In this document: in pieces, positions 1-11,893 of the stretch
How the letters are laid out: every line of letters begins with the position of its first letter
Numbering within the stretch: the first letter of the stretch is position 1
Origin: Cheilinus undulatus
Lineage: Eukaryota > Chordata > Actinopteri > Labriformes > Labridae
Length of the DNA stretch: 64,000 nucleotides
Direction: 5' to 3'
NCBI RefSeq assembly: GCF_018320785.1
Contig: NC_054873.1
Span: 21,418,196 to 21,482,195, forward strand
Position numbers and translations under genes: made by a program
The notes under the pieces: generated by a model
What the model was told of the DNA's origin: nothing
The model's database searches: none
The model's input: the letters and a program-made list of their open reading frames with translations, nothing else

Positions 1-1992
1 AATTCATTGCTGGTGAAAATGAGGTTGACAGTTAATGGTTAAATTTTGGCCTTGTTCGGCCCTTGGGTTGGACCCAAATTCCGACTTCGGCCCCTGCTCT
101 GATTTAATTTGACATCCCTGCTTTATCCGCTTGAAATTAATGAGTACAGAGGTTTTGTGTGATACCAGGGCCTTGAACCAGCACAACTACTTGGAAAGCA
201 GCATTTTCAAGTTTATAGTAAAACCTGTGGTTTTCTTGCTAAACCATGACTTGGCTTTTAAAACAGTTTTTCTGAATTTATGGTGCAGGGGGTGTGTCGA
301 ATTAAGCTTTTGTATATTAATACAAATTTCTCTTGCTAATTTTGCTAAAAGGAAAAAAAAAATGTTAACCCATAGGCTGTAGAAAATATTTGACAGCCAT
401 TTGGTCAATGCTGATTGGCTTTTGAAGGCAATTAGTGGCAGCCTTCATGTTGAAAACAATCTCTCTAATCTCTATCTGCATCTCTCTATCTCTATATCTC
501 TAATTAACTTTAGATTGGCTGGAAAATAGAGAAAGTGTTGGGGCAGAGGTGGGTCTTAAGCTTCCTGATTAACAGCTACACCTGGCATGCCCCTTATTAT
601 GCATAACTCCTTTCCTTCTCACAACAAAAATGGACGAGTTTTGAATTAAAAAAACCCCATGCAGTGTGTGTGCTCATAAAAATGGCATATTTAAACAAAT
701 AATGTAGTTTGAACTAGGGTTTAATATGTCAATATCTACTGTAAAAACTGGCATTTTAACATGGGCTGTGTATGTGACCCCTTTCTGCAGCCAGCCTCAA
801 GTGGACACTTGAGGAACTGCAGTTTTTTACACTCCGCATTGGCTTTTCAACCTTAGAGGTTCCAGCTTGTGTAAACCCTAAAAGCAAATCTTTTATCACA
901 CTGCCCCACATGAAAATCTGTGATAACTACAGATAAAGAATAAATAATATGTACGATAGTTACAACATAAAATAGCATGCAGTAAATGACAAGTAAAGAG
1001 ATTCTGTGTCATATAGATAAAGCAGCCATGGTGTTATGGGTGGGCCTTATGGGCCCGGGCCCACCCACTTGCCCCTTTGGCCCACCCTTAAAGTTTGGGA
1101 GATAACAGACTTAAAAACTTTTATATCAAATAGGTATTTGAATACTAGTTCAAGCCTAAAATACAGTTTTCTCTTTAAAACATACAAAGTCATGATCATC
1201 CAGCCATCAGGTAGGAGGTCATAACCAATCATTATCAGGCCAGATTACGCTGCTGATGTTTGCAACACTAGCGCAGGTGCACGCATGTGTGCACATGTTT
1301 TTCAACTGAGCAGCAGCAGATTATCCATGTGGGACAGAAAAAGCTACATGTAAAGAAGAGAGACTCAAGTCTCAACATTTTAAAGTCAGAAAACGTCTCA
1401 AGGTTTATCACCACCTCTTTCATCCACATTGACTGACACCGAACCTGCTGAGAGTCATCTGCAAGTTTCATAACTGGACTCTCTCTCTCTCTATGATCAA
1501 TAACCAAATAGTTATTCATCTTAATCATAAATAAGACAGAATTTTCCTACATAGATGTTAAAGAACAGTCATCAAAGGATTGATTTAAGGGTCTTTATCA
1601 TAGCAGAAAATGTTTTTGAAGTGAGACATGAAAATTGCACGCTTTACTAGTGTCAATACATTAATGAGACTCAATGGTTGTCACGTAAACTAGAGGCTGT
1701 CTCTGTCATAGGCAAAATGTTTCAAACTTCTCCAGCATTTTATTTAAAACAGTAGGATATAGAACATATGAAAGGGGAACAGTTTATGTTTTTATTTTAA
1801 TAGCGCATCTAAAATTATGTGGGCCCATCCAAAGTTGTAATCCTGGTGCCGCACCTAAGATAAAATGACATAAATGAAATAAATGTAGCATTAAAAACTG
1901 TTGAAGGGCTACTCTGCATTGTGTGAAATTGTGACACTTATTGACCAAAGAGCAAACGGCATACACGCTGACATAAATCATGTTTTCACCAG
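1..1992 (+). other. ano9 intron (partial), no exon found
   Basis: No anoctamin exon was recognised before the acceptor near 1992, so this is the right part of a large intron. It holds AT-rich sequence, a short CT/TA-rich tract (465-505), a dispersed repeat segment (780-870) that recurs near 36.7 kb, and a GC-rich self-complementary patch around 1040-1085 (GGGCCCGGGCCC core). The short open frames here look like chance. Confidence 0.6.
780..870 (+). repeat. Dispersed repeat fragment (copy also at about 36.7 kb)
   Basis: The stretch beginning GCAGCCAGCCTCAAGTGGAC and running through ACTGCAGTTTTT and CGCATTGGCTT is matched near 36,720-36,800 on the same strand with scattered differences. It resembles a repeat tail common in teleost genomes. 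No coding content. Confidence 0.55.
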
Positions 1993-4900
1993 AGGAAACC
2001 CGATCGTTCGCTGCCACAGAGAAAAGTTTCACTGTTAAGATGTTCACCTTCCAGTTCTTCACATATTTCTCCTCTCTCTTCTACGTCGCTTTCTTTCTTG
2101 GCAGGTAAGAACGCATTTTATCAATTTAGTAGCCACATTTTTGTTTTACCTAAAGAGTGTTAACCTTACCCTAACTTGCCTACAAATCCAACGTTCCAAG
2201 ACTGATTTTGTGTAATATACATGGCAGGATAAATGGTCATCCAGGTGGATATGTCCGAATTGCTGGACAGTGGAGACTAGAAGAGGTGAGTAACTACAAC
2301 ATATGGATTTCAAAAGATGTCATGATACCTTGCAAAACAATTCCCTAAACAACATGACATATACAGACTTTTTAAATCAATTTGACAAGAAAAAAAATAT
2401 TGCAATAGTCTTTTTCAACCAGCAGAGGGTGCTATCCGCATTTGGTTTCTGTTATTAAACCCGATGGCTGCAGCTGTAGCTATCAGTGTCAATTTTTATA
2501 AAGGAAAAAGCATTTTCTGTGTTTGAGTGATTTAACCACCCTTAAAATAAAAAGTATTAGTTTTTCTTATGAAGAGAAATAAGGAAAAGGGAATGTTACA
2601 ACTTAATTCTGAGAGAATTTAAGTTAAAGAATGCAACATCATGATAAAATCATATATCATGATCCCGTTTTCTTTATACAGATTGTATCATGAATTGAGT
2701 GTATTGACACATCCTTGTTCATTTTAAATGATTTTTTGTAAATGTAAAACTTCTAAACAAAAAGGTAGAGTGGTGTTTTAAATGAAAAACTGTGTCTGCA
2801 TGCATAAATAAAACATCCCTCTCTGTTCAGTGCCATCCTAGTGGGTGCCTCACAGACCTGTTCATCCAAATGGCAATTATAATGGTACTCAAACAAACCA
2901 TCAGTAATGTCTTTGAGTTCACTGGCCCGTAAGTATTCATTTGCAGTTATGCACTCTTAACATTTGTCTGGTCTGTTACATCAAAAGCTGTCTTTTGTTT
3001 TTTTTCAGCTGGTTCTGCCGTTGGCTGAAGAGAAGACAGACGAGGAAGCTGCAGAGGAAATGTGCTCACTGCTACCTGAAAGACGAATCAGAGGCCAAAT
3101 ATGGATCTGAACTTTGTGAGAACTGCAAGCTCCGAGACTGGCTCAGCAACTACAGGCTGAATGATGTCGACTCCTTCAGCCTGTTCAATGAGTTTCTGGA
3201 GATTGGTATGCACTCTGCTGAGGCTTAAAATGACTAGAAACTGGATTGGAAAAGTTTTGATGCATGATATTCTTCACTGTCTCCACAGTGATCCAGTTCA
3301 GCTTTACCACCATATTTGTGGCAGCGTTTCCCCTTGCTCCTCTGCTCGCCCTCATTAATAATATCATCGAGATTCGCTTGGATGCTATAAAAATGGTCAC
3401 TCTGGAGCGCAGACTGGTTCCTAAGAAAACAAATGATATTGGTGAGAGACACTTAGGATCTAAGATGACATGTTTTGCCTTGCAGTAAATTCTTGATTTG
3501 CCGATTTATGATATAAGTAAATTGTCCTAACATGAGCATTTGCTTTGCTCAGGTGTGTGGATTGATGTGTTGGAGGCGATCGGTGTCCTGGCTGTCATTG
3601 CAAACGGGCTGGTCATTGGTGTTTCCTCAGACTTCATTCCTCGACTGGTGTACCACTATCGCTATGGCCCATGTGCCAACGGCACGGTCACAGATGTTGA
3701 GTGAGACTCTGTTTTTCTGGAAATATCTGTTTTTTATTCTCTCCTGTCCTTTTTTAATTCTAGCTGTAATTATTTATCCTTTGATTTAAAGCTGCATGGC
3801 TGGATACATCAACAACTCCCTCTCTATTGCACGAATGGATGACAAAAGCCTAAAAAATGAGTTTACAAAATTTCAGATGATCACCCCCAGTGGACTGAAC
3901 GTCTCCTCTTGCAGGTTAGTTCTCTTGTTTTTATTTTGTCATTTATATACGATGGGTTACCACTTCACTGGCACAAATCTGACGTTAAATAGGGGGTATT
4001 ATACTTTTCCGGTTTTTAAAACATAAAGTCATACTTCATGTCCATACTTCACATATGCAAATTTCCAAACTGCAAGATAAATGTATGTGACCGTAATCTT
4101 GGAATTAGCGTGTAAACTGATGAAAACGGTTCATTGAAAATCTTTCTGAGATTCTCCTGAGACAAGATTTCAATGGAGCAAACTGATGAGGTCATCGCAA
4201 TAGGATCTCCTAACTGGTTCGTGGTTCGTCCGTGCTGCCGGCTAAGCGGAACAGACCGCCCCCACAAGGCCTTTTAGCCATTTAGCTATTTAGCAACACA
4301 GTAATCAAACACTTACCAAACAGATACGTCCTGCTCTATCCTTCACTGCTGCTGGTTTTCTTCCCCCTCTTTCTCCAGACTATCAGGATCAGACTCCAGG
4401 TCTAACATGTACGGACGTATATCAAAATTCACCGTATTTTACTCAGTCGGATCGGTTCATTCAAAGTTTTCAACTACTAGCATAACAACATTAGCCACAT
4501 TGGAGGGGGTGGGCACAAAACATTGAGTCCTGCCGCCAGCCAGCCTCCGGAAAATCGGCCAATTGGAGGAAAGCAGGTCCGTGGAGCGGGGGGTGTTAAA
4601 GGGACAGCAGCGAAAACGAAGCGTTTCAGAAGGAGGTTAAAATAAGGGTTTTTCAGGACGCCAGTATGAGAAACATGAGGAGTTTTTTGAGCTGTAAACC
4701 ATGTAAAGCTTCTACGTGGGTATCAGAGAGATGGTGTAAAGCCTTGAAAAAAAGGAATAATACCCCCACTTTAAGCTAAGATAAACCTAAAGAGAAGCAT
4801 CTCTTTTAGGCTGAAAACAGTGAAACACCTCACTGCAAGTGTTGTTAACTCTGTTGTTCCTGGAAAACTCTGATTTACTGTTTGTATTCTTATCTCTATT

Positions 4901-7900
4901 ATTTTTAGAATTATTTTATGTTTAACAGATGTAGCCTGATAATAACCTTGCAAAGCAGATGGATACACCCATTTCTGTGTTTCTCACTGGCGAATCCATC
5001 TTGCAAAGCTCCCATCTGAACCGTTTGGGCCCGGTTAGAAAGTGACAGGATCAATCAGTGACGAGGGGCAGTACTTTCAGGTGTGGTGGAGTTGTGACGT
5101 AAGCAAGTACCAACAAGAGGTTGGTGCAATTATGGCAGAAGACATTAGCGTGGATGCTGCTAAAGCACCAGTTTTATCAGAACTTGATGACATTTCTTCG
5201 TTAAAAGAACAAAGAACAGCAGTGAGTTTTTGTTGTCTTTTCAAAAATGACAGAAGTTATGTACTGACATGTCTACAGTCACCATGGTTCATGTTATTCC
5301 TCAGTAGCTGCGCACACACACCTCGGTCGCAGGTACTTCACGCGTTTTGTTGCTCTGATTGGCCCGTGAAGATGTGACAGAACGTTCATACAATGACAAC
5401 GAGTTTTTTTCAAATCCTCTGTCCTTTCCCAAACACTTATGTTGCGTTCTATTTACCTTGGAGATTGGAAGTCATGACGTCACATTCGTCTGCAAAAACG
5501 GATTTCCCAGTTGTTTTTGTTCCATTTGTCATAACCACGTGAAGTTGGAAAAAATGAGTGTCTCCATAGTTGCTTATTTTGGTTGGATGTAAAGCAACTC
5601 TATAATGTACAAACCGGCTCCAAAGTTTAGTTAAAAGGAAAGGATGTAATCTTTTTATTCTGACAATGGAAAGTGGAAACTGTCAAAAGCTTTATATGCT
5701 ATGTTTACAGTAAATGGACTCAAAAGTTACCAAAGTGGAATATCTTGACATGAGTGAATCCCTAAATATATTTATTTACCTTCTAGGTACCCCATGTATA
5801 TAGTGTATTAATTGGTATATACATGGGGTACCTGGGTGAATCATTTAAGTAATGTTTGTAAGTATGCATGTATGTGATTCACATATAGAAATAAAAAAAG
5901 TTGGAAAAATGACGGATGTCGTTCTTGTGTTAGCCTGTCATTGTTTTTAGCATCATTGATCAGTTGTTAGTCGATGAACCTTTAAAACAACGCATTGCGC
6001 AGTACTTCATGTATTAAAGACTGTTACTGCACACGACATGCTGTGTCTATAATTTCAAGAAATGCACTGAGAAACAGCAAAAGGTTCTGAAAACAGGTCA
6101 AAATCAAAGTTTTTACTACACTTAATACTTTGTGCCACCATGTTGTGATGTCGAGGTCGGGTTGCTCTGTGCAATACTGAGTTCATGAGTTGTAAATACG
6201 ACTTGGAGAGATGTTCCATTTTCCACTTCTGGTTGAATTTGGAAAAACAAGTCATAATACAAGTTACAATGATAAATGGAACGCAGCATTAGTATTGAAG
6301 GTTTTCCAGATGGATGGATGAAACAAATCCATCTGGCATTTAACAGCTTATGAAAAGGAAATCATGTGTCTTCTCTTTCAGCTACAAAGACTACAGGAGC
6401 AATGAGGACTACAGTCTCACCCCACAGTTCTGGCTGATATTAGCTGTGCGCTTTGCATTTGTCATTCTGTTTGAGGTAAGACCACGACCCAATAAGAAAC
6501 ATCACCTCTACTTTCACTGATTCCTTTGAGTAGCTCAGACTGTGACTCCATCAGGGACATGTTCAGATGGATTGGCATGCCCCCCTTTGATAGTTTACCG
6601 GCCCCTTCACTATAATCCTAAACAATGATCGGTTATTTGATTAGTTATTCGGCAGGACTTGTGATAAAACAACTGTTTGGGCCATGTTGCAACAGACTGC
6701 TAGTAGCTTTCTTAAGGTAGCATGTTTTATTTTGTTCTTACATAAGATTGAAAACCAAAACTCATCTGTTCCATCGGGGCAGGTGTGTAAGAGACGAGTG
6801 AATCCATAAAATCTACAAGCAAATTCTCCTCCTTTTAACAATAAAACTTGTTTCTGTAAGTTACACATTAGGCAAGAGTTTGCTTGCTAAATGTTAAGAA
6901 CGTGAACAAGCTTCTCTTGGAGTGCTTAAAGAGTTAAGCTAAGAACATTTATATGTGACCATTTTATGTGTTACTTGCAATAAGTTAAGAATAGTGAAGA
7001 TGAACATGGTACATAATGAGATTTACTGTGCAAATAATGTTTAATTTAGGGCACAAAATGTCGTCTATTTAAAGTCAGTGTCCCAGTTAAGCCAGGGCTA
7101 ATAATTAAAAGTCTGTAAACACCCCTGGACATATAAAACACTCTTTCACAGCATAGCTGATTTTCTGTAACAACAAAAACCGAAGCATTGAGTTATGATT
7201 ATTAAGATCTAATTTACCTCACCAACATTGCCTCTCTGCTTGCAGCATGTTGTCGTCATATGTAAATTCATAGCGGCCTGGTTTGTACCGAGTGCTCCCA
7301 TGCAGGTCAAGAATGACAGACTCTTTGATAAACTCAACAGACTGAAAGAGGAGCTCAGGTAAGTCTGGAGTAAAATCAGGTTTCACTGAGCATGACTGCA
7401 GGTTTTACAGTCCTCACTCATTAACATAACATACATTTTTTTCTTTTGTTAATTTTATTTTTTTAAACAATCTACAAGTCTGTGAAGAGGTTCCATTTTT
7501 TTTCTGTGATAGCGTAATAATGGATTACTGATACCTTATTAGGTTGGTGGTGAGTCAACGATGATGGGACTTAGGTTATTAGGTTCACTGTAAAAAAAAA
7601 AAAAATCCTTGTAAATTCACAGTAAATTACTGGCTACTAGGTGCATGACTTTTACAGTATTTTACTGTGAAATATTACAGTTAAATATTGTGAAATCCTG
7701 GTAATTTTTACAGTGTTCTGTTTAATAGACATTTAATCCTTCTACTACCAAGTACTTTTATTCAGTGACTGAGTGGTGCTAACTCGAGGGCCACTATGCT
7801 ATTATGCTATCTTTAAAGCTTTTGTGAACAGTTTGTAGCTCTTATGAACCAGACTGAAATTATACTGACACCTCAAAGTGACCTATTAGAGCAAATAAAG

Positions 7901-9238
7901 TCATCAGCGACTGAGAAGATTGATAGTTTCTTAATGCCTAAAACTACTGTCAAGGGTAACCATGCAAATCAGATGGATTCGCCAATTTCCATCTTTCTTA
8001 CCGGCGAATCCATCTGCAAAGCTCCCATCTGAACTGTTTGGGCCCGGTTAGAAAGTGACAGGACCAACCAGCGTCCAGGGGCAGTACTTTTGGGCAAAGC
8101 AGAGTTGTGTTGTATGCAAGCAACAAGAAGAGGCCGGTGCAGTTATGGCGGAAGACATTAGCATGGATGTTGCTAAAGCGCCAGTTTTATTAGAACTTGA
8201 CGACATTTCTTCATTAAAAAAATAACAAAGAACAGCAGTGAGCTTTTTTTTTTTTTTGGTTTCAAAAACGACAAAAGTCGTGTAATGACATGTCTATAGT
8301 CACTATGGTTTACGTTATGCAGCTCTCTATGGGGTTATACTCTCGGTAGCAGTGCACTTCGGTCTGGGACTATGATGTCATGTGTTTTGTTGTTCTGATT
8401 GACCCGTAAAGATGTGACAGATAGAACGTTCATCCAATCACCCTTTGAGTTTTTTTTTCAAAGGCTCTCTTCTTTCCCAAATGCTTAGTATTATAGGTTT
8501 TCCAGTGTGAAACACATCCATCTCTAACAGGTTAGTCAAGGGTAGGTCTCAGAAAAAGATCCTTATTTACATTTCTATTGTACACAGTCACAGAGAGTGA
8601 TATGTTTGTCAAAAACACTTAAACTTATGTTTGAATAGGACATGAAAAACGAAGATATTAACAGTACTGCTTTTTCCTCTGGGGTTGTCAAAGTGCTGGT
8701 GCTCTAAGTTTTATATAAATCATCCCAATGGATTCCAGACATTGGAAATAACATATTTTATGGAGTCATAGGACACTGAGGCTGAATTAGTGTGTTCTGT
8801 TGTCATCAGCATGCATAATAGAATCGAAGAACGGTTTAAATTTTTGACACAAAACAAGACATTAACTGCTCCAGCTAAGTTTCCAGCTTTTTTTAATGCA
8901 TTTATCCATTTTTTATGGGGATCTCTACAAAATTCTGGCATAAATGTCATGTTTGTTGATCTAAGTTTGATTATAAATGTTAACCAGGGTTTTATTATTT
9001 CTGTTTTTGTGTTTCGTACATCATCAGTTTCTTCCTATAAAAAAAGTTAATTTCAAGTCCTCCAATATTTGATCATGAATAGTCATATTTGTCAATCTTT
9101 TTTTGGACAAGTCACATCTGATATAAAAAAGTTTTTTTTCACCTGATCAATGATGGATCTTTTGTGCACGTGTCTGCATGTAAATGCTGTAACTAATCCC
9201 TGCTTGTTTTGATTTCTTACAGTTCATTCGAAGTGTGA
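1993..9238 (+). CDS. ano9: Anoctamin, best match ANO9/TMEM16J, C-terminal exons (5' part outside window)
   Basis: Ten exons splice in frame to about 369 residues and a stop: 1993(or 1995)-2104, 2228-2285, 2831-2928, 3009-3205, 3289-3441, 3553-3700, 3792-3914, 6382-6475, 7246-7358, 9223-9238. All introns are GT-AG; the last exon codes only SFEV-stop plus part of a serine. The product is the C-terminal half of a multi-pass TMEM16 protein. Motifs seen in order: [27 protein letters not shown], the Cys-rich loop CAHCYLK...[53 protein letters not shown]. The acidic residues matching the TMEM16A Ca2+ site are kept (both E in NEFLE; E and D in EIRLD; the E of NVFEF). RINGHPG and the adjacent HxSGC loop fit ANO9 better than other anoctamins as I recall them, and the sigirr/pkp3 neighbours agree. 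ANO9 is an ion-channel/scramblase-family membrane protein; activity here is inferred only. Confidence 0.92.
3985..4774. mobile_element. Non-autonomous DNA element with TTAA duplications (piggyBac/Kolobok-like)
   Basis: Inside an ano9 intron, a segment of about 780 bp begins with AGGGGGTATTAT next to TTAA (3985-3988). It ends with ATAATACCCCC next to TTAA (4771-4774). The ends are inverted repeats of each other (GGGGGTATTAT core), and TTAA flanks both sides. There is no open frame of note, so it is a deletion derivative. TTAA duplication is typical of piggyBac and Kolobok elements; which of these cannot be settled from the ends alone. Confidence 0.65.
5440..6288. mobile_element. Nested 849-bp element with TTA target duplication (PIF/Harbinger-like)
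   Basis: It is inserted within copy A of the TAACCT family. The ends TGTTGCGTTCTATTTACC and (reverse complement) TGCTGCGTTCCATTTATC are imperfect inverted repeats, and TTA flanks both sides (5437-5439, 6289-6291). Removing the insert joins the host element in register with its other copies. Three-base TWA duplications are characteristic of PIF/Harbinger. No transposase frame remains. It contains a perfect hairpin at 5785-5833. Confidence 0.7.
5785..5833. repeat. Perfect inverted repeat (18-bp arms, 13-nt loop)
   Basis: The arm AGGTACCCCATGTATATA (5785-5802) is the exact reverse complement of 5816-5833, separated by 13 nt. It sits inside the nested TTA-flanked element. The perfect arms in otherwise decayed sequence suggest a young or maintained palindrome. 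Whether it is transcribed is unknown. Confidence 0.9.
7586..7715. mobile_element. Short MITE with CACTGTAAAAA termini
   Basis: A 130-bp A/T-rich segment opens with CACTGTAAAAA and closes with TTTTTACAGTG, its inverted repeat. Internal repeats of TTTACAGTATTTTACTGTG are present. It lies in the last ano9 intron. This is a common layout for short fish inverted-repeat elements; superfamily not determined. Confidence 0.6.
7957..8534 (+). mobile_element. Copy B of TAACCT/CAGATGGAT element, 8-bp duplication
   Basis: The element begins TAACCATGCAAATCAGATGG and ends ...AACAGGTTA. GTCAAGGG flanks it directly on both sides (7949-7956 and 8535-8542). It carries the candidate exon from about 8143, here broken by a stop within the KEEQ motif, followed by the donor-like site and a T-rich run. 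It lies within the last ano9 intron, same orientation as copy A. Confidence 0.8.
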
Positions 9239-9790
9239 CAGCCCTGAGACCCTTTAATGCTCCACATTTTCCACAGAGGACATGAACCCAGTGTTGCCTT
9301 GTGCATTAAGATGTCCGACTATCGCAGTGTTGAGTCCACTTTAAAGCCATTAATCGTCTCTTCAGAGTTCGGATGAAGGCTCTCACTCTCTTTTATTGTT
9401 TGCAGTCAAATGTTAAGTGCTGCTATCTTGATCCTCGGCTATAAAATGGACTTTTAAGACAGAAAGGTGGTATGCTAACTGATTTTACTGGCGATGTCTT
9501 GTATGAGATTATTATGATTCTATTTTAAGAATGCGTAGATAGCTTGCTGTTGGATCTCTATATTTGTGAGAAACATGTGAGTGTTTTTATGGAAGCCTAA
9601 GTATAATTTATACTGCTTTTGCACATGAAGTAAAGATTGTGTGCTACAATGCTGCCTTATATGGTAAAAAGCGCTGTGATGAATGTCAGCTCTGCAGATG
9701 CAGTCCGATGGTGTTTTTTGTAAATCAGACATGAGAATGTTTTGCATTGTAATATTTTATATTATTGAATAAAAGAGGAAACTTTTGGCC
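9239..9790 (+). other. ano9: 3' untranslated region of ano9 with poly(A) signal
   Basis: The sequence after the ano9 stop has no further coding signal and contains a canonical AATAAA at 9768-9773, followed by T/G-containing sequence. This is the natural end of the transcript, about 550 bp after the stop codon. Confidence 0.7.
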
Positions 9791-11660
9791 TCAGTCAATA
9801 TCACTTTCACTCAAATTTGTAAATTAAATGTGTGAATTGAAAATAGCTAGCTTTATTTTTTTGTCTGTGGTCTTCTTGGCTGTAGATGTCCATTGATCAA
9901 TGGAAACGGCAGCTTCTAGTGTCCTGAGCATGAACTAACTGCCTGCAAATACCAAGGTATTTAGTATTTCTCCGTCTAAAATTGTTTTATAAAAAAATGT
10001 GATTTCGTAACATACCCCTCAGCAGTGTATTCTTGCAATAGAAAGCTTTTCATAATGATGTGTGTTCATAATGTACCATTTGGGGTAACGTTAGGATGAT
10101 TCTGAGGGCCCATGATGAAAAGTGACCCTAACAGATTGAAAAAAAGCTTTTCCTTATTGGTGGCTCAAAAAATCCCTTAAGGCACCCGTGGTTGCTGACT
10201 TGTTTAATTTGAGCCTAAAGCCAAATATAATGAAGTTGATACCAACTGTTAAAAACTGATGCTTAAAATAAAACAATGCCATTAAAAAAGTTTCATATTT
10301 ATTTTAGGAAGCTTGCCTCTACAATGATATCTGGGCCATAAACATATAAACACTGAACAACAGCAGTATTTTATGTATTTATTTTTCTATTTTGCAAATG
10401 TATCATTTCTTATTAGGCTATTTTATGGCTGATTATTTGAAATGTCATTGTTAGTATGATAGCATTTCTAAAACTAGAGGAAATAAGAAATACATGTAAC
10501 ACGCAGGCCTGCCCAGAATTGGGTGGGCCCCTGCAGTGAACGGGCCCTCCCCAGTTGTGACTTATTGATAATATCAATGCACGTGTATTGGAGCACTAGC
10601 ATGGATGTTAGCATCCTGGCTCACAGTTCATTTTAGAGCTGAAAAGAGTGTCAAGCTATTATCTGATGTTCAAATTATTTATTCATGCCAATTTTTAACC
10701 CATTTTCATCACTGTTTCCACCAATTTAGCCACATTCATTTCCACATTAAACCCATTTTACCACTTCAAGGCAATTATTGTTATTTTTTACCCTTTTCAC
10801 TTCTTAAGATGATTTTTTTTGGCACATTTACCCATGTTTTTTTGCCTTTTTAACCCATTTTTGCCACTTTTTAAGTAGTTTCAGTTTTACAGGCCAGTTT
10901 TTGCCACTTTAGCCATTTCTTTTACAACTTTAAAACCCATTCTTGCAGCTTTTATTTTTTTTTTTTGCCAGTTCTTTCACTTTCTTAACCCATATTTGTT
11001 GCTTTATCCCTTTTGCCACTTTTGCCAACTTAAACCACTTTCAATGCTTAGTTCTCCCAATTTTTTGCCACTTACAACCTATTTTGCCATTAGTAGCCAT
11101 TTTTTGGACACTTTAAGCCAAATTTTGACACTCTTTTACCACTTACCTCTGCCAGTTTCTGCCACTTTTAACCCATTTTTGCCAATTTTTGCCTATATTT
11201 TGCAATTACTTAATTATTTTTCCTTTAAACTATGCACATCATGGTTAAACCATGAGGTCTGACATGACTTTCCAAATAGTTCAGAGTTGGCCTTTCACAT
11301 TTTTGATATTAGCAAAAGGTAATTCTGTTTTAAGAAAATGGGTCTACGTTTCGAAAAAAAACTCTACTGTACTGCAGCACAAACAAACAAATAAAATTAA
11401 TCGTTTGTTGCTTTGATAAGAGTGGTTATAATTCAGGTTAAATATAAAATATGGTTATCACAGATTAACTACAATGCACCAGGATTTTCCTGAACTCCAT
11501 TTGGCTGGACACCACAAAGCGTCTCTGATTTTTTAAGCGCTATTATTGCTAATAATTACTTACATCACCAAAATCGTAAAGGGTACTTGAATGGATTAAA
11601 TGCTGGTGTATCTGATTAAGTTTCCCTACATCACTTGGTTTCACTGAAACGCAGGTGAAT
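9791..11660. other. Intergenic region between ano9 and sigirr
   Basis: No exon or RNA gene was recognised. It contains the T-rich degenerate repeat listed separately (about 10.5-11.28 kb) and otherwise AT-rich unique-looking sequence. Confidence 0.6.
10490..11280 (+). repeat. Degenerate minisatellite-like repeat (CCATTTTTGCCACTTTT units), plus-strand copy
   Basis: From about 10,690 the sequence is built of imperfect units close to AACCCATTTTTGCCACTTTT. It is preceded by a nonrepetitive head with GGGCCC and a CAATGCACGTGTATTGGAGC segment. The whole block is matched in reverse orientation at about 33,470-33,880 and its head again at about 52,740-52,910, so it is a dispersed repeat with an internal tandem array. 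No coding potential. Confidence 0.7.
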
Positions 11661-11667
11661 GCTGCCT

Positions 11668-11746
11668 CACGTGACCCCTTTCAGCCAATAGCCGGCAGAG
11701 TTTCGTGTCTCTTCAGGTGTAGTGGATAAACCACAGAGCTGACGTC
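11668..11746 (+). promoter_or_regulatory. Candidate proximal promoter motifs of sigirr
   Basis: Upstream of the sigirr start codon are a CACGTG E-box (11668-11673, in TCACGTGAC), CCAAT (11685-11689) and a CRE-like TGACGTC (11740-11746), about 150-225 bp before the ATG. The clustering just upstream of the first exon fits a promoter, but these are short motifs and no TATA box is evident. Confidence 0.35.
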
Positions 11747-11893
11747 TACGTTGTCACCCCGGCGTCTCAATGTAACCAAACTACTTTATTATAAAACATA
11801 TCTTTCGTTAGTTATGTAGTTTTATTGTAAATACAAACTCCTCTCTCGGATTATTGCTCACCTGAGGAAAGCGGAAGAGGGCTATTGCGGCTC

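Larger units (their letters stand above)
4943..6345 (+). mobile_element. Copy A of TAACCT/CAGATGGAT inverted-repeat element, interrupted by an insertion
   Basis: The left terminus TAACCTTGCAAAGCAGATGG matches the ends of the copies at 7957, 29811, 35947, 53456 and 60314. Near 5134 it carries the family's candidate coding exon (start codon, then the peptide core [20 protein letters not shown]) and a donor-like GTGAGT. This copy lacks one codon in the KEEQRTA motif. The body is split by a foreign segment at 5440-6288. The far terminus (about 6300-6345) is degraded but keeps AAACAAATCCATCTGGC. It lies in the large ano9 intron between the exons at 3914 and 6382. Confidence 0.8.

Noticed and set aside
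5042-5377. 111-codon frame starting [10 protein letters not shown] as a host gene
   Set aside because: It lies within a mobile element present in at least six copies; the conserved start is the internal ATG near 5134 and the frame runs past the splice donor.
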